A DNA stretch of 64,000 nucleotides from Falsiroseomonas sp050563545 (lineage in GTDB: Bacteria > Pseudomonadota > Alphaproteobacteria > Acetobacterales > Acetobacteraceae), in contig NZ_JBNXUM010000010.1 in NCBI RefSeq assembly GCF_050563545.1, positions 158,247 to 222,246 on the forward strand. The letters are read 5' to 3'. A program made the position numbers and the translations under genes. Below are positions 24,661-32,991 of the stretch, piece after piece. Numbering within the stretch: position 1 is the first letter of the stretch; each line of letters begins with the position of its first letter. The notes beneath the pieces are model-generated. The model had not been told where the DNA came from and did not search any database. It saw only the letters and a program-made list of their open reading frames with translations.

Positions 24661-24708
24661 TCGGGGTGGTAGCACCCGGCCCCTCGGGTGCCGAACGGGA
24701 GACCCCGA
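24661..24708 (+). promoter_or_regulatory. Nested hairpin in the leader of the DUF3489 gene
   Basis: TCGGGGT (24661-24667) pairs with ACCCCGA (24702-24708), and inside it GCACCCG (24672-24678) pairs with CGGGTGC (24685-24691). The likely ribosome site GGGAG (24697-24701) lies between the two stems and the ATG follows two bases after the outer stem. The structure could gate translation of the next gene; this is inference from pairing only. Confidence 0.5.
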
Positions 24709-24710
24709 CG

Positions 24711-25559
24711 ATGAAACTCACTGACACGCAGATGGCGATCCTGACCGCCGCAGCGCAGCATCCTGACCATCTGGCCTACCCGCCCGCGCGCCTGCCCGCC
24801 GGCGCGCGGCAGTCGGTCGCGAAGGCGCTGTTGAAGAACGACCTGGTGATCGCGGTGCACCGCCCTGCCTATGACGCCATCGCGAAGTGGACGGTGAATG
24901 GCGACGAGATGCTGCTGAAGATCACCGACGAGGGGCTACGCGCCATCGGCATCGACTCGAACGCGAGCGACGCGCCGGTGGACGACGAGCAGAGCGCCGA
25001 GGCCATCGCGCGCCGCAACGCCGAGCGCCGCGCCGGCGCCGAGGCCGCCGCGACGGGCGCCGACATGGCGCCCACGGACGGGGAGGACGCGGCGGAGGGG
25101 GAAGCCTTTGCGGAGGAGGCCGAGGCGCCCCAGGACGCGCCTACGCCCGCCCCGCGCGCCAGCCTGCGCGACGCTGCCGAGGCGGTGCTGGCCGCCTGGC
25201 ACAACGAGGCGAACCGCAAGACGGACATCATCGCCGCCCTCGACGGGCCGATGCAGGCCATCCGCGCCACCCTCGCCGGCAAGCCGCCGCGCCAGGCCCG
25301 CGAGTCCGGCACCCCGCGGAAGCCGCGCGAGGGCACGAAGCAGGAGACGGTGCTGGCAATGCTCCGCCGCGAGGAGGGCGCCACCATCGCCCAGATCTGC
25401 GAGGCCACCAGCTGGCAGCAGCACACGGTGCGCGGGTTCTTCGCCGGCTTGAAGAAGCGTCAGGGGATTGAGGTGCAGGTGCTGGAGCGGGTGCGCCAGG
25501 TTGGGCCGAACAAGGAGGGCACGAAGGGCTCCTTCACGATCTACCACCTGCCGGGCTGA
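24711..25559 (+). CDS. DUF3489 domain-containing protein
   Basis: A 282-residue protein with three parts. The N-terminal ~85 residues (MKLTDTQMAILTAAAQHPD ... LVIAVHRPAYD) form a winged-helix-like domain. A long acidic Ala/Glu-rich linker follows, about residues 100-165. The C-terminal DUF3489 domain has TKQETVLAMLRREEGATIAQ, CEATSWQQHTVRGFFAGLKK and a final FTIYHL. DUF3489 is a small winged-helix-like domain common in alphaproteobacterial phage-like and accessory DNA; its role is not established. ATG 24711 sits just after a nested hairpin. Confidence 0.85.
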   Translation: MKLTDTQMAILTAAAQHPDHLAYPPARLPAGARQSVAKALLKNDLVIAVHRPAYDAIAKWTVNGDEMLLKITDEGLRAIGIDSNASDAPVDDEQSAEAIARRNAERRAGAEAAATGADMAPTDGEDAAEGEAFAEEAEAPQDAPTPAPRASLRDAAEAVLAAWHNEANRKTDIIAALDGPMQAIRATLAGKPPRQARESGTPRKPREGTKQETVLAMLRREEGATIAQICEATSWQQHTVRGFFAGLKKRQGIEVQVLERVRQVGPNKEGTKGSFTIYHLPG

Positions 25560-25969
25560 CGCGCGTCGGCCACAGCGCCCAGGATCATCACACGCGCCGG
25601 GGATCATCGCGATCCCCGGCGCCTTCGCAAGTTGGCTGCGCGGAACCACAGCGCGAAGCGTCCGTCACGCGCAGGCGCCATCGACGGAGACCGCGGCCCG
25701 CGCCCCTCAGCATGTGCACCGCGGCGCTGGGGCCATTCCTCGCCCGCCGCCGCAGTTCACCGTTTCGGCCTGGGCCGAGCGGCATTGGGTGCTGAGCCGC
25801 CGCCGTTCCTCGGAGCCGGGGCCGTGACGCACGCCGCGGACGCCCCACCTGCGCGACGTCCTGGAGGCGCTTTCCGCGCCCCATCCCGCGACGCGCGGTG
25901 TTCGTGAAGGAGGCTCATGTGGGCACGACCGAAAGCAGAGACTGCTAGCTGAGCTACCCGCTTCAGATC
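25560..25969. other. No gene recognised
   Basis: A spacer between the DUF3489 gene and the decayed ribonucleotide reductase. Frames are short and lack motifs; no RNA gene or repeat was seen. Confidence 0.5.
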
Positions 25970-26337
25970 GGACAGACCCCGACGAGCAGCGAGAGCCAGC
26001 GATACTGCTCATCCGGCGGCGCCTCCGGCGGCGCCTCCGGCGCGGTCACCAGCCGCGCCCCCAATGCCGAGGCGGCATCAGGGTGGGGAAGCCGACGATG
26101 GACATACCGGGGTAGGAGCGCAGCGCGCGCACCGGATAGCCGCGCGCTTCGTAGTCGGGTAGCAGCCTGTGGCTGTCGTCCGCCCAGCGCCCGGACGCGT
26201 CGCGCGTGCCTTTGAACTGCACCCAGCGCAGATACTGGCGCCGCGCCGGAAGATGCCCCCTCGGTCAGGCCAAAGAGCTTGCTGGTGGTGCCGGCGGGCT
26301 TGACCGTGGTGACGGTAACCGGCTCTTCGAGGCCTAG

Positions 26338-27226
26338 GTTCTGCACTCATAAAGCTTGCGGTGGCTGGGCTGGGTTGATTCAAGGCTCCTGATTGCGGGG
26401 AGGCTTGAGATGGCTCGGTTCGACCTGACGGAAGGGGAGTGGGCGATCATCTCGCCCTTGCTGCCGAACAAGCCGCGCGGGGTGGCGCGGGTGGATGACC
26501 GGCGGGTGCTGAACGCGATCTTCTACGTGGTGCGCACCGGCTCGCCCTGGCGCGACCTGCCGGAGCGCTACGGCCCCTATACGACGGCCTACAACCGCTA
26601 CAATCGCTGGGCCAAGGCAGGCGTGTGGCTACGCATCTTCGAGGCGCTGGCGGCGCGCTCGCCGCAATCGCTTCAGCTGATCGACAGTTCGATCGTGCGC
26701 GCCCACCAGCATGCGGCCGGCGGAAAAAAGGGGGCCCGGATCACGCCATCGGTCGGTCTCGTGGGGGACTGAGCACGAAGATCAACGCTGTCGTCGATGC
26801 GGCGGGGCTGCCGGTCGCGCTCTCAATCGCCCCCGGCCAAGCCTCCGACAAGGCCGCCGTGCCGGACTTGGTCGAGCGCATCGCGCCAGGGCGCGACCTG
26901 GTCGCGGACCGCGGCTACGACGCCATCGCCATCCTCAACCTCGTCGCTGCCCGCGGCGGGAGGGCGCACATCCCCACCCAGCGCGACCGCAAGGTGCAGC
27001 GCTCCGTCCCGCGCGAACTCTACCGCGAGCGCAACCTCGTCGAGCGCTTCTTCAACAAGCTGAAGCACTTCCGCCGCGTCCCCACCCGCTTCGACACCGC
27101 CGGCCGCATGCTGGTGGGCGCGCATGATCGAACTGTCGATCACTTCGACAAGCTCGCCCGCAACTCCCTCGCCGCCCTGCACCTCGCCGCCACACGCCTT
27201 TGGGCCCGCAGTTACGAGTCCACGAC
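26338..27226 (+). mobile_element. IS5-family (IS427-like) insertion sequence, 889 bp, with CTAG target duplication
   Basis: The element is bounded by direct CTAG copies at 26334-26337 and 27227-27230, the usual target for IS427-group elements. Its ends form imperfect inverted repeats: GTTCTGCACTCATAA on the left and GTCGTGGACTCGTAA on the right (11 of 15 identical). It contains one transposase gene expressed by a -1 frameshift and appears intact. Confidence 0.9.
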
Positions 27227-27230
27227 CTAG
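26410..27230 (+). CDS. IS5-family transposase, two frames joined by a -1 frameshift
   Basis: Frame one (26410-26772) encodes the N-terminal half (FDLTEGEWAIISPLLP, SPWRDLPERYGPYTTAYNRY, then IDSSIVRAHQHAAGG). Frame two (to 27230) gives GGLSTKINAVVDAAGLPVAL, LVADRGYDAIAIL and LYRERNLVERFFNKLKHFRR, together the DDE catalytic core. The switch occurs at the classic slippery heptamer A-AAA-AAG at 26724-26730, followed by GC-rich sequence. Without the shift, frame one ends after about 120 residues. The TAG stop lies in the CTAG target duplication, so the insertion site supplies it. Confidence 0.9.
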
Positions 27231-27481
27231 CTCCGCGGCATATGCCAGGCCCTCCGCCTTCGCCGCCTCCGAATCCGCTCCAGCATCGCCCAGAAGGGGA
27301 CGGCGCGCTGCTCGTCAACCAGGTCGTCGAAGCCGAGGCCCCAGCGCATCCAGGCCCATTCATGCAGGCCGGTGGGGCCGACGCCCATGCGGTTGGTGCG
27401 CCGCACCTCCTCGCCGTACAGATCAGCCCTGGCGCATCATGTCCATCGGATTGCGCGATTGGGCACATGGGTTCTGATCAA

Positions 27482-27567
27482 TGGGAGTTGGTATAAGCGC
27501 TCCAGATCTCCGGATAGGCCTTCGCCACCTCGCCGGCCGCCGCCGGCAGCACCCGCTCGTCACCCAT
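27482..27567 (-). pseudogene. N-terminal stub of a carboxymuconolactone decarboxylase-like gene
   Basis: ATG 27567, preceded by a GGAGAG ribosome site, opens a frame reading MGDERVLPAAAGEVAKAYPE followed by IWSAYT. This is like the start of AhpD/carboxymuconolactone decarboxylase family proteins. It stops after about 28 codons where the ribonucleotide reductase remnant begins. The junction at about 27482 is therefore a deletion or recombination endpoint. Confidence 0.55.
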
Positions 27568-27618
27568 GCGATCTCTCCGCCTCGATATGGTTTTTCAATA
27601 CCCCGGAACGGATCACGC

Positions 27619-28848
27619 TCAGCCGGGTTTGCCGTCCGGCCGCGCCGCCAGGAGCATCGGCCCGAAGGCGGCCAGGAAGACCGAGAAGGCCCCGATCCAG
27701 AGCAGCGCGGCTGCAGCGAGAGCTGTTGCCGCCGGCAGCGCCAGGCCGCCGAAGACACGCAGCAGGACGGCACCAATCAGCAGGCCGTAGGCTGCTGCCA
27801 CGGGCGGCGGGGCCGTCAGGTCGCGGCCGGTATGCCCGAGCGTCGCCCGCGTCATCACCGCCAGGATCATCAGCGCTATGGCGCCAGCCGCCTGCAGGTG
27901 GAGCCAGGCCGCAGCCCAGGGCGCTGCGGCCAGCAGAAAGACGGCCTTCAGCAGCAGCGCGGCGGGGATCAGCGCGTAGGCGACATGCAGCACCCAGAGC
28001 AGCGGTACCTGCCCCGTCCGCAAGCCGTGCCAGCTCGACAGCCGGAGCGCGGCCAGCAGGCCGGCCGCCGCCGCCACGCCGCCGGCGAACAGGCCGCCGG
28101 GCGCAGCGAGATCGACCAGCACCACCGCGATCAGCGCCAGGATTCCCGCGCGATCCACGCCCGGCAGCGGCCGGAGTTCCACCGGGCGCCCTGCCTTTCG
28201 CAGCGCGTTCACCGTGAAGGCCGGCACGATCCGCCCGCCGATCAGCCCGACCAGCGCCAGCGCGACGTTCAGCGCGAGCATCTGCCCGGCCGCCCAGGTG
28301 CCGGCGAACCAGCCGGCGGCCTCGCCCAGCATCAGCAGGTCGCCCGCCCAGAACAACAGGATGAGGGCCGGCGGGCCGAACAGCCGCGGCGTCCGGGCCG
28401 CAAGGACAGCCGGCAGGACCGTGAGGAGCAGCGCCGGGATCGGCAGCAGCGCCACGCCCGCCGCGACCGAGGGCGGCAGATACACGCCGGGTAGCAGCGC
28501 CAGCCGTGCGGCGAGGAAGAGCGCCGCGAGACCGGTCACCGGCCAGCCGGCATAGCCCGGACGTTCGGTCCAGTTCGGCACGGCGGTCAGCAGGAACCCG
28601 CACATCGCCGCGCCGACGAAGCCCGCGATCATCTCGTGCGCGTGCCAGCGCTGGCTCGGGAGCAAGCCTTCGGGCAGCGGCACCCCGCGCAGCGCCGCGG
28701 TCCAGACCAGCATCGCCGCGACGGCCCAGAGGCCGCAAAGCAGGAAGAAGGGGCGGAAGCCGTCGCGGAACAGCGGCACGGCGAAGGGCATCGGGCGGGC
28801 AGCAGGCGTGGCCATGCGTGGGCGCTCCGCGGTGGCCGGGGCAGTCAT
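27619..28848 (-). CDS. nnrS: NnrS family protein
   Basis: A 409-residue inner-membrane protein with about twelve predicted helices. NnrS is a haem- and copper-containing membrane protein made under denitrifying conditions that protects cells from nitric oxide or nitrosative stress. Characteristic segments are PLFRDGFRPFFLLCGLWA (residues 25-42), SQRWHAHEMIAGFVGAAMCG (about 65-84, likely metal-ligand His), GGRIVPAFTVNALRKAG near 212 and MTRATLGHTGRDL near 320. It overlaps the carbonic anhydrase gene by ATGA and is the last gene of the nar operon, fitting a role against NO formed from nitrite. Confidence 0.93.
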   Translation of the reverse strand: MTAPATAERPRMATPAARPMPFAVPLFRDGFRPFFLLCGLWAVAAMLVWTAALRGVPLPEGLLPSQRWHAHEMIAGFVGAAMCGFLLTAVPNWTERPGYAGWPVTGLAALFLAARLALLPGVYLPPSVAAGVALLPIPALLLTVLPAVLAARTPRLFGPPALILLFWAGDLLMLGEAAGWFAGTWAAGQMLALNVALALVGLIGGRIVPAFTVNALRKAGRPVELRPLPGVDRAGILALIAVVLVDLAAPGGLFAGGVAAAAGLLAALRLSSWHGLRTGQVPLLWVLHVAYALIPAALLLKAVFLLAAAPWAAAWLHLQAAGAIALMILAVMTRATLGHTGRDLTAPPPVAAAYGLLIGAVLLRVFGGLALPAATALAAAALLWIGAFSVFLAAFGPMLLAARPDGKPG

Positions 28849-29561
28849 GCCGGCGGCTCCTGCACGGCGCGGCCGATGGCCGGCGCCGGCGGCACGCCGC
28901 GGTCCACCTGACGGAACGGTCCTTCCGGGCCCTCGGCGGCCTGCAGCAGGCCCCAGCCGAAGTGGAAATACCAGCCGTGCAGGGAGAGGCGGCCATCGGC
29001 GACCCGCTCCGCGACGAATGGGTAGGTGTGGAGGTGCCGCAGGCTCGCCAGCACCGCTGCCTGCTCGGCGCGGCGCGCGATCACCGGCCGCTCGGCCTCG
29101 GTGACCAGTCCGTCCATCTCGTCCCGCACCTCGGAAGCGATGTCGACCCAGTCGGAGACGAAGTCGAAGCGTCGGCTGCCGTGGTCGTGCTCCAACAGGC
29201 AGCGCACGCCGGCGCAGAAGCTGTGCCCGAGCACGATCACGTTCCGCACGCCGAGCGCGACGACGCCGAATTCGATCGCCGCGGAGGTGCCGCGCGGTCG
29301 GTGGTCCGGCTCGTAGGTCGGCACCAGCGCCGCGACGTTGCGGACGACGAAGAGGTCGCCGGGTTCTGCGCCGCAGATGATGGCAGGATCGGTGCGGCTG
29401 TCCGAACAGGCGATCACCATCACCTCCGGCTGCTGCCCATCGAGTAGCGCGTGATAGAGCTCGTGGTCGTTTTCGAAGTGCTGGTCGCGGAAGCGTTCGA
29501 AGCCGTCCACGAGGCGACGCAGCGCTGCGCTGTTCGGCCGGGGCGGGCGGGCGGTGGGCAT
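28845..29561 (-). CDS. Beta-class carbonic anhydrase
   Basis: A 238-residue zinc enzyme interconverting CO2 and bicarbonate. Zinc ligands are visible: Cys52 with Asp54/Arg56 in MVIACSDSRTDP, and His113/Cys116 in VIVLGHSFCAGVRCLL. GDLFVVRNVAALVP (about 68-81) is also conserved. ATG 29561 is one base from the moeA stop; upstream frame extension is not supported. It is embedded in the nitrate reductase operon between moeA and nnrS, an unusual place. It could supply bicarbonate or buffer cytoplasmic pH during anaerobic respiration. Confidence 0.93.
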   Translation of the reverse strand: MPTARPPRPNSAALRRLVDGFERFRDQHFENDHELYHALLDGQQPEVMVIACSDSRTDPAIICGAEPGDLFVVRNVAALVPTYEPDHRPRGTSAAIEFGVVALGVRNVIVLGHSFCAGVRCLLEHDHGSRRFDFVSDWVDIASEVRDEMDGLVTEAERPVIARRAEQAAVLASLRHLHTYPFVAERVADGRLSLHGWYFHFGWGLLQAAEGPEGPFRQVDRGVPPAPAIGRAVQEPPA

Positions 29562-29562
29562 C

Positions 29563-30801
29563 TCAGGCGAGCCCCCGCAGCGGCAGCATGCCGAAGCGGG
29601 CGCCCGCCGGGACGGCCTCGAGCGAAGCGGGGATGCGCAGCAGCCCGTCGGCGGTGGCGAGCGGCAGGAGCCGCGCCGATCCGGCCGGGGCCGTCCGCTC
29701 CACCAGCAGCAGGCCGTCCATAGTCTCGCCGAAGGCCCGCACGGGGACGTACTCAACGCATCCAGGCTGGCGCGCGAACCCTTTGCCCAGGACGCAGGGC
29801 GTGATGCGCAGCGCTCCCGCCGGCAGCCCCGCGAGGCGGTGCAGCAGCGGCAGGCCGAGCGTCAGCATCCCGACGAGCGCGGCCACCGGATTGCCCGGCA
29901 GGAACAGGCAGCGCGCCCCGCCGAGCCGGCCGTGCGCCAGCGGTTTGCCGGGCTTCTGCGCCAGCCTGAGCACCTCCACCTGGCCGCCGGAGGCCGCGAG
30001 CGCCACCGGCAGGTGGTCCGCATCGCTGCCGGAAACGCCACCGCTCGAAAGGATCAGGTCGGCCCGCGCCGCCGCCTCCCGCAGCGCGGCGGCGAGCCGG
30101 ACCGGGTCGTCGGGCAGCAGCCCGAAATCCTCGACTTCCGCTGGCTGGCCGGCGAGCACTGCCGCGAGCATCGGCCGGTTGCTGTCCCGCAGCCCCTGCC
30201 GCCCGTCGAGCTCGTTGCCGTTGGACAGCAGCGCCACGCGCACGCGGTCCCGCACATGCAGCTGAGTGACGCCGAGCGCTGCCAGCAGCGCCACATGCCG
30301 CGCGCCGAGGGGCGTGCCGGGCGCCAGAACCTCGGAACCCGCGGCGACGTCCTCGCCGCGTCGGCGGATGTTCTGGCCCGGCCGAGGCCGTCGGCGGGCC
30401 AGCACTTGGCCGGCGCGTACCGCGGCGTGCTCTTCCATCAGTAAGGCAGCCACCCCGGCCGGGACCGCCGCGCCGGTCAGGATACGCACCGCGTCGCCCG
30501 GCGGGACCTCCGCGCCGGGCGCGTCGCCGGCCGCGATCCGGCGGCCGAGACGGGGCGGCGTCTCGGCTGCGCAGTCTTCGGCCGTGAAGCCGAAGCCGTC
30601 CATGGCCGCCTGGTCGAAGGGCGGCAGGTCGCATTCCGCCACGACCGCGCGCGCCAGCACCCGGCCGAGCGCGGCGGTCACCGGAACCGCGGCTTTGCGC
30701 GCGACCGGGACGGCGTCATCAAGCAGAATCCGCAGCGCGACGTCGGGCGCGATCAGCCCGGCCTGTTCGTCGCAGCCGCACACACGCGATCCGTCGGGCA
30801 T
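29563..30801 (-). CDS. moeA: Molybdopterin molybdenumtransferase
   Basis: A 412-residue cytoplasmic enzyme that inserts molybdate into adenylylated molybdopterin for the NarG active site. Key segments are LPPFDQAAMDGFGF (about 61-74), the GDAVRILTGAAVPAGVAALL region (about 103-122) with MEEHA, SNGNEL (about 195) and SSGGVSGSDADHL near 250, plus FLPGNPVAALVGM near 298. The PGNP and SGGVS motifs define the MoeA/MogA fold. ATG 30801 follows the hemerythrin gene by 10 bases. Its presence in the operon couples cofactor maturation to nitrate reductase synthesis. Confidence 0.94.
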   Translation of the reverse strand: MPDGSRVCGCDEQAGLIAPDVALRILLDDAVPVARKAAVPVTAALGRVLARAVVAECDLPPFDQAAMDGFGFTAEDCAAETPPRLGRRIAAGDAPGAEVPPGDAVRILTGAAVPAGVAALLMEEHAAVRAGQVLARRRPRPGQNIRRRGEDVAAGSEVLAPGTPLGARHVALLAALGVTQLHVRDRVRVALLSNGNELDGRQGLRDSNRPMLAAVLAGQPAEVEDFGLLPDDPVRLAAALREAAARADLILSSGGVSGSDADHLPVALAASGGQVEVLRLAQKPGKPLAHGRLGGARCLFLPGNPVAALVGMLTLGLPLLHRLAGLPAGALRITPCVLGKGFARQPGCVEYVPVRAFGETMDGLLLVERTAPAGSARLLPLATADGLLRIPASLEAVPAGARFGMLPLRGLA

Positions 30802-30811
30802 GGCGCCCCCC

Positions 30812-31318
30812 TCAGTTCCGGCGTTGCCGCATCTCGGCGGCGATGGCGTCGAAGGCGGCCGCGTCCAGCACGCGGCGCGCGGTCGGCAGGACCTCCGCCT
30901 CCTCGGTGGCGAGGCGCTGCCGGTAGAACTGCGCGAAGGCCAGCGCCGTCGCCGAGAAGCCGTCCGGCGCTGCGTGGCCGGCGGCGATCGCTGCCAGGGC
31001 CTCCCGAACCTTCTGGCGGAGATCGCGCAGCGCCAGGTCCTCGGCCTCGAGCCGCACGACAAGCGCGGGCGCGGCGGCGGCGAGGCGGGGCATGAGGCTG
31101 TCGCCCTCGTCGGTCAGGTGCAGCGGAAGCTCGCAGGCGAGCCAGGAGACGAGCGCCTTGGCGATCGCCGGCTGGGCGGCCCCGTGCGCGCGCCGCGCCA
31201 GGCGTTCGAGATGGCCGAGCAGCGCGCGCTGGCGGCCATGCTCCGCCGCCAGGAAGGCGCAGGGATCCGCGAGGAGGTCGGACCCGAGGCCGCCGACCTC
31301 CGCCTCCACCGCGTCCAT
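30812..31318 (-). CDS. Hemerythrin-like (HHE domain) protein
   Basis: A 168-residue four-helix protein of the hemerythrin cation-binding type, which holds a non-haem di-iron site able to bind O2 or NO. Ligand-like positions are AEHGRQRALLGHLERL (about 25-40), LPLHLTDEGDSLMPRL (about 65-80, HxxxE) and FYRQRLATEEAEVLPTA near 134-150. In the last helix the usual His is replaced by Arg/Gln with Glu kept, so the iron site may be altered. Located between ppiC and moeA in the nar operon, it may scavenge NO or oxygen near the reductase or help iron-centre repair. Confidence 0.85.
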   Translation of the reverse strand: MDAVEAEVGGLGSDLLADPCAFLAAEHGRQRALLGHLERLARRAHGAAQPAIAKALVSWLACELPLHLTDEGDSLMPRLAAAAPALVVRLEAEDLALRDLRQKVREALAAIAAGHAAPDGFSATALAFAQFYRQRLATEEAEVLPTARRVLDAAAFDAIAAEMRQRRN

Positions 31319-31330
31319 CGCGACCTCCCG

Positions 31331-32176
31331 TTATTGAACGAGGGGGCCAGAGGCGACGCCGTCGAAGGCGTAGCCCTCGATCTTCGCGCGGGAGGCCAGC
31401 ACGGCGAGGAACTGCCGCGCCGCCGCCTCCCAGGAGGCGCGGACGAGGTCGCGGGCGACCTCCTTCGCCACGTCCTCGAAGGCAACCGCCTGAGCCGGAA
31501 TGTGGCGATGCACCTGCACGACGTGCAGCCCGTAGCGGGTCGGCACAGGTTCGGGGAGGATCCCGCCGGCCGCGGCACCGGCGAGCGCCGCCTCGAACTC
31601 CGGCACGGTCGAGCCGCGGGCGATGCGCCCGAGGTCACCGCCTTCCTCCCGCGAGGGGCAGTCCGAGTGACGCCGCGCCAACTCCGCCAGGCGCCAGGGT
31701 GCCGCCGTGATCTGCGTGAGCAGGTCGCGCGCCCGCGCCTCGGCGCCGACGCGCTCCTCCGGCACCTCCGGATCGGCGGCGATCAGGATGTGGCTGGCCT
31801 CCCACGCCTCCGGCCGGCCGAAGCGCTCCGGATGGGCGGCGAGCCAGCGGCGGCAGGCTGCCTCGTCTGGCGTCGGGATGCGGATCTCGGCGGCGAGAAG
31901 CGCTGAGATCGCGGCGTCCTCCTCCGCCTCGTTGGCCGCGGCGGTGCCGGCTTCGGCCGCTGCGTCGAGCAGCAGGCGGCGCACGACGAGGGCACGTGCG
32001 GCAGCGTCCCATGCTGCGTCGGCGCTGTCGGCGGGGTGGTGCTGCATCTCGGCGGCGACGTCGCGTGCGGTGATGACGCTGCCGTTCACGGTGATGTCGT
32101 GCTCGGGCAGCGCGGGCCCATGGGCCTTCGGTGCGGGTGTCGGGGCGGCGGGACGCGGGTGGATGTGGACGGCCAT
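31331..32176 (-). CDS. Parvulin-type peptidyl-prolyl isomerase
   Basis: A 281-residue protein with a C-terminal PpiC/rotamase domain (about residues 125-225). Segments are ASHILIAADPEVPEERVGAE, then HSDCPSREEGGDLGRIARGS, VPEFEAALAG and RYGLHVVQVHRHIP, the standard parvulin pattern. The N-terminal part is helical and SurA/NifM-like. No signal peptide is seen, so it is probably cytoplasmic. ATG 32176 has GGCGGA nine bases upstream; ATG 32185 would overlap narI by ATGA but lacks ribosome-site spacing. Such isomerases accompany nar operons in several proteobacteria and probably help NarGHI folding. Confidence 0.9.
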   Translation of the reverse strand: MAVHIHPRPAAPTPAPKAHGPALPEHDITVNGSVITARDVAAEMQHHPADSADAAWDAAARALVVRRLLLDAAAEAGTAAANEAEEDAAISALLAAEIRIPTPDEAACRRWLAAHPERFGRPEAWEASHILIAADPEVPEERVGAEARARDLLTQITAAPWRLAELARRHSDCPSREEGGDLGRIARGSTVPEFEAALAGAAAGGILPEPVPTRYGLHVVQVHRHIPAQAVAFEDVAKEVARDLVRASWEAAARQFLAVLASRAKIEGYAFDGVASGPLVQ

Positions 32177-32181
32177 GGCGA

Positions 32182-32979
32182 TCATTCCGCCGGCACGCGG
32201 GGGCGCTGGTCCGCCAGGACCGGCGCGGGGACGGGCGCGAGACCCGGGCGCTGCACCGGGCCGGGCCGTGCGGTCGAGCCACCGCGCACGCGCACGACCT
32301 GCCAGGAGCGGAACAGGTACCAGACCGGCGCAGAGAAGATGTGCACGAGCCGCGTGAAGGGCGTGACGAGGAACAGCGTCATCCCGAGCACCAGATGCAC
32401 GAGGTAGGGGAGATCGAGTCCTCGGATCAGGTCCGCCGCCCCGCCCTGGAAGGTGACGATCGCCTGCGCCCAGCCCGAGAGCTTGAGCATCGCCAGGCCG
32501 TCGCTGTGCCCGAGCGAGAAGGGCAGCGTGACGAGGCCGAGGGTCAGCTGCACCCAGAGCAGCAGCAGGATGAACGTATCCGCATAGGTCGAGGTGCGGC
32601 GGATGCGTGCATCGTAGAGCCGCCGGTGCAGCAGCAGCGATAGGCCGACGAAGCAGACGGCGCCCGCGATGCCGCCGGCGGTGACCGCCACGAGCTGCTT
32701 GTCGGCTGGTGCGATCGCCCATTCATACGCCCAGTGCGGCGTCAGCAGCCCGAAGAAGTGGCCGAAGAACAGGAACAGGATGCTGTAGTGGAAGAGGTTC
32801 GAGCCCCAGCGGAGCTGCTTCGCACGCAGCATCTGGGACGAACCCGAGCGCCAGGTGTACTGGTCGCGGTCGAAGCGGATGAGCGAGCCGATCACGAACA
32901 CGCCCATGCAGATGTAGGGGTAGATCCCGAACAGGAAGTCGTGGAGGTAATCGGTGAAGCCGTTCCAGACGACGGACAT
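32182..32979 (-). CDS. narI: Respiratory nitrate reductase gamma subunit (cytochrome b)
   Basis: A 265-residue membrane anchor that takes electrons from quinol and passes them through two b haems to NarH. Five membrane helices are expected. Haem-ligand histidines are visible at residues 64 and 74 (LFHYSILFLFFGHFFGLL) and 195 and 213 (YLVHLVLGM, TRLVHIFS), with the same 10- and 18-residue spacings as E. coli NarI. The C-terminal ~40 residues are proline/arginine-rich. It starts 13 bases after narJ. Confidence 0.96.
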   Translation of the reverse strand: MSVVWNGFTDYLHDFLFGIYPYICMGVFVIGSLIRFDRDQYTWRSGSSQMLRAKQLRWGSNLFHYSILFLFFGHFFGLLTPHWAYEWAIAPADKQLVAVTAGGIAGAVCFVGLSLLLHRRLYDARIRRTSTYADTFILLLLWVQLTLGLVTLPFSLGHSDGLAMLKLSGWAQAIVTFQGGAADLIRGLDLPYLVHLVLGMTLFLVTPFTRLVHIFSAPVWYLFRSWQVVRVRGGSTARPGPVQRPGLAPVPAPVLADQRPRVPAE

Positions 32980-32991
32980 GGCGTCGCTCCT

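Larger units (their letters stand above)
25970..27480 (-). pseudogene. nrdJ: Class II ribonucleotide reductase fragment, split by an IS5-family element
   Basis: The minus strand upstream of the IS (27231-27480) encodes YGEEVRRTNRMGVGPTGLHE and FDDLVDEQRAVPFWAMLERI. The strand beyond the IS (25970-26333) encodes EEPVTVTTVKPAGTTSKLFG and, after frame changes, further RNR-like segments ending DEQYRWL. Removing the IS and one CTAG rejoins AYAAELGLEEPVTVTTVKP in one frame, so the IS landed inside this gene. A frameshift near 27250 and others in the distal part show that the gene was or became defective independently. Only the C-terminal part survives. It is decayed, not functional. Confidence 0.85.

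Noticed and set aside
28506..29447. Plus-strand frame opposite nnrS and carbonic anhydrase
   Set aside because: Shadow of two well-supported genes; Arg/Pro/Ser-rich without domains.
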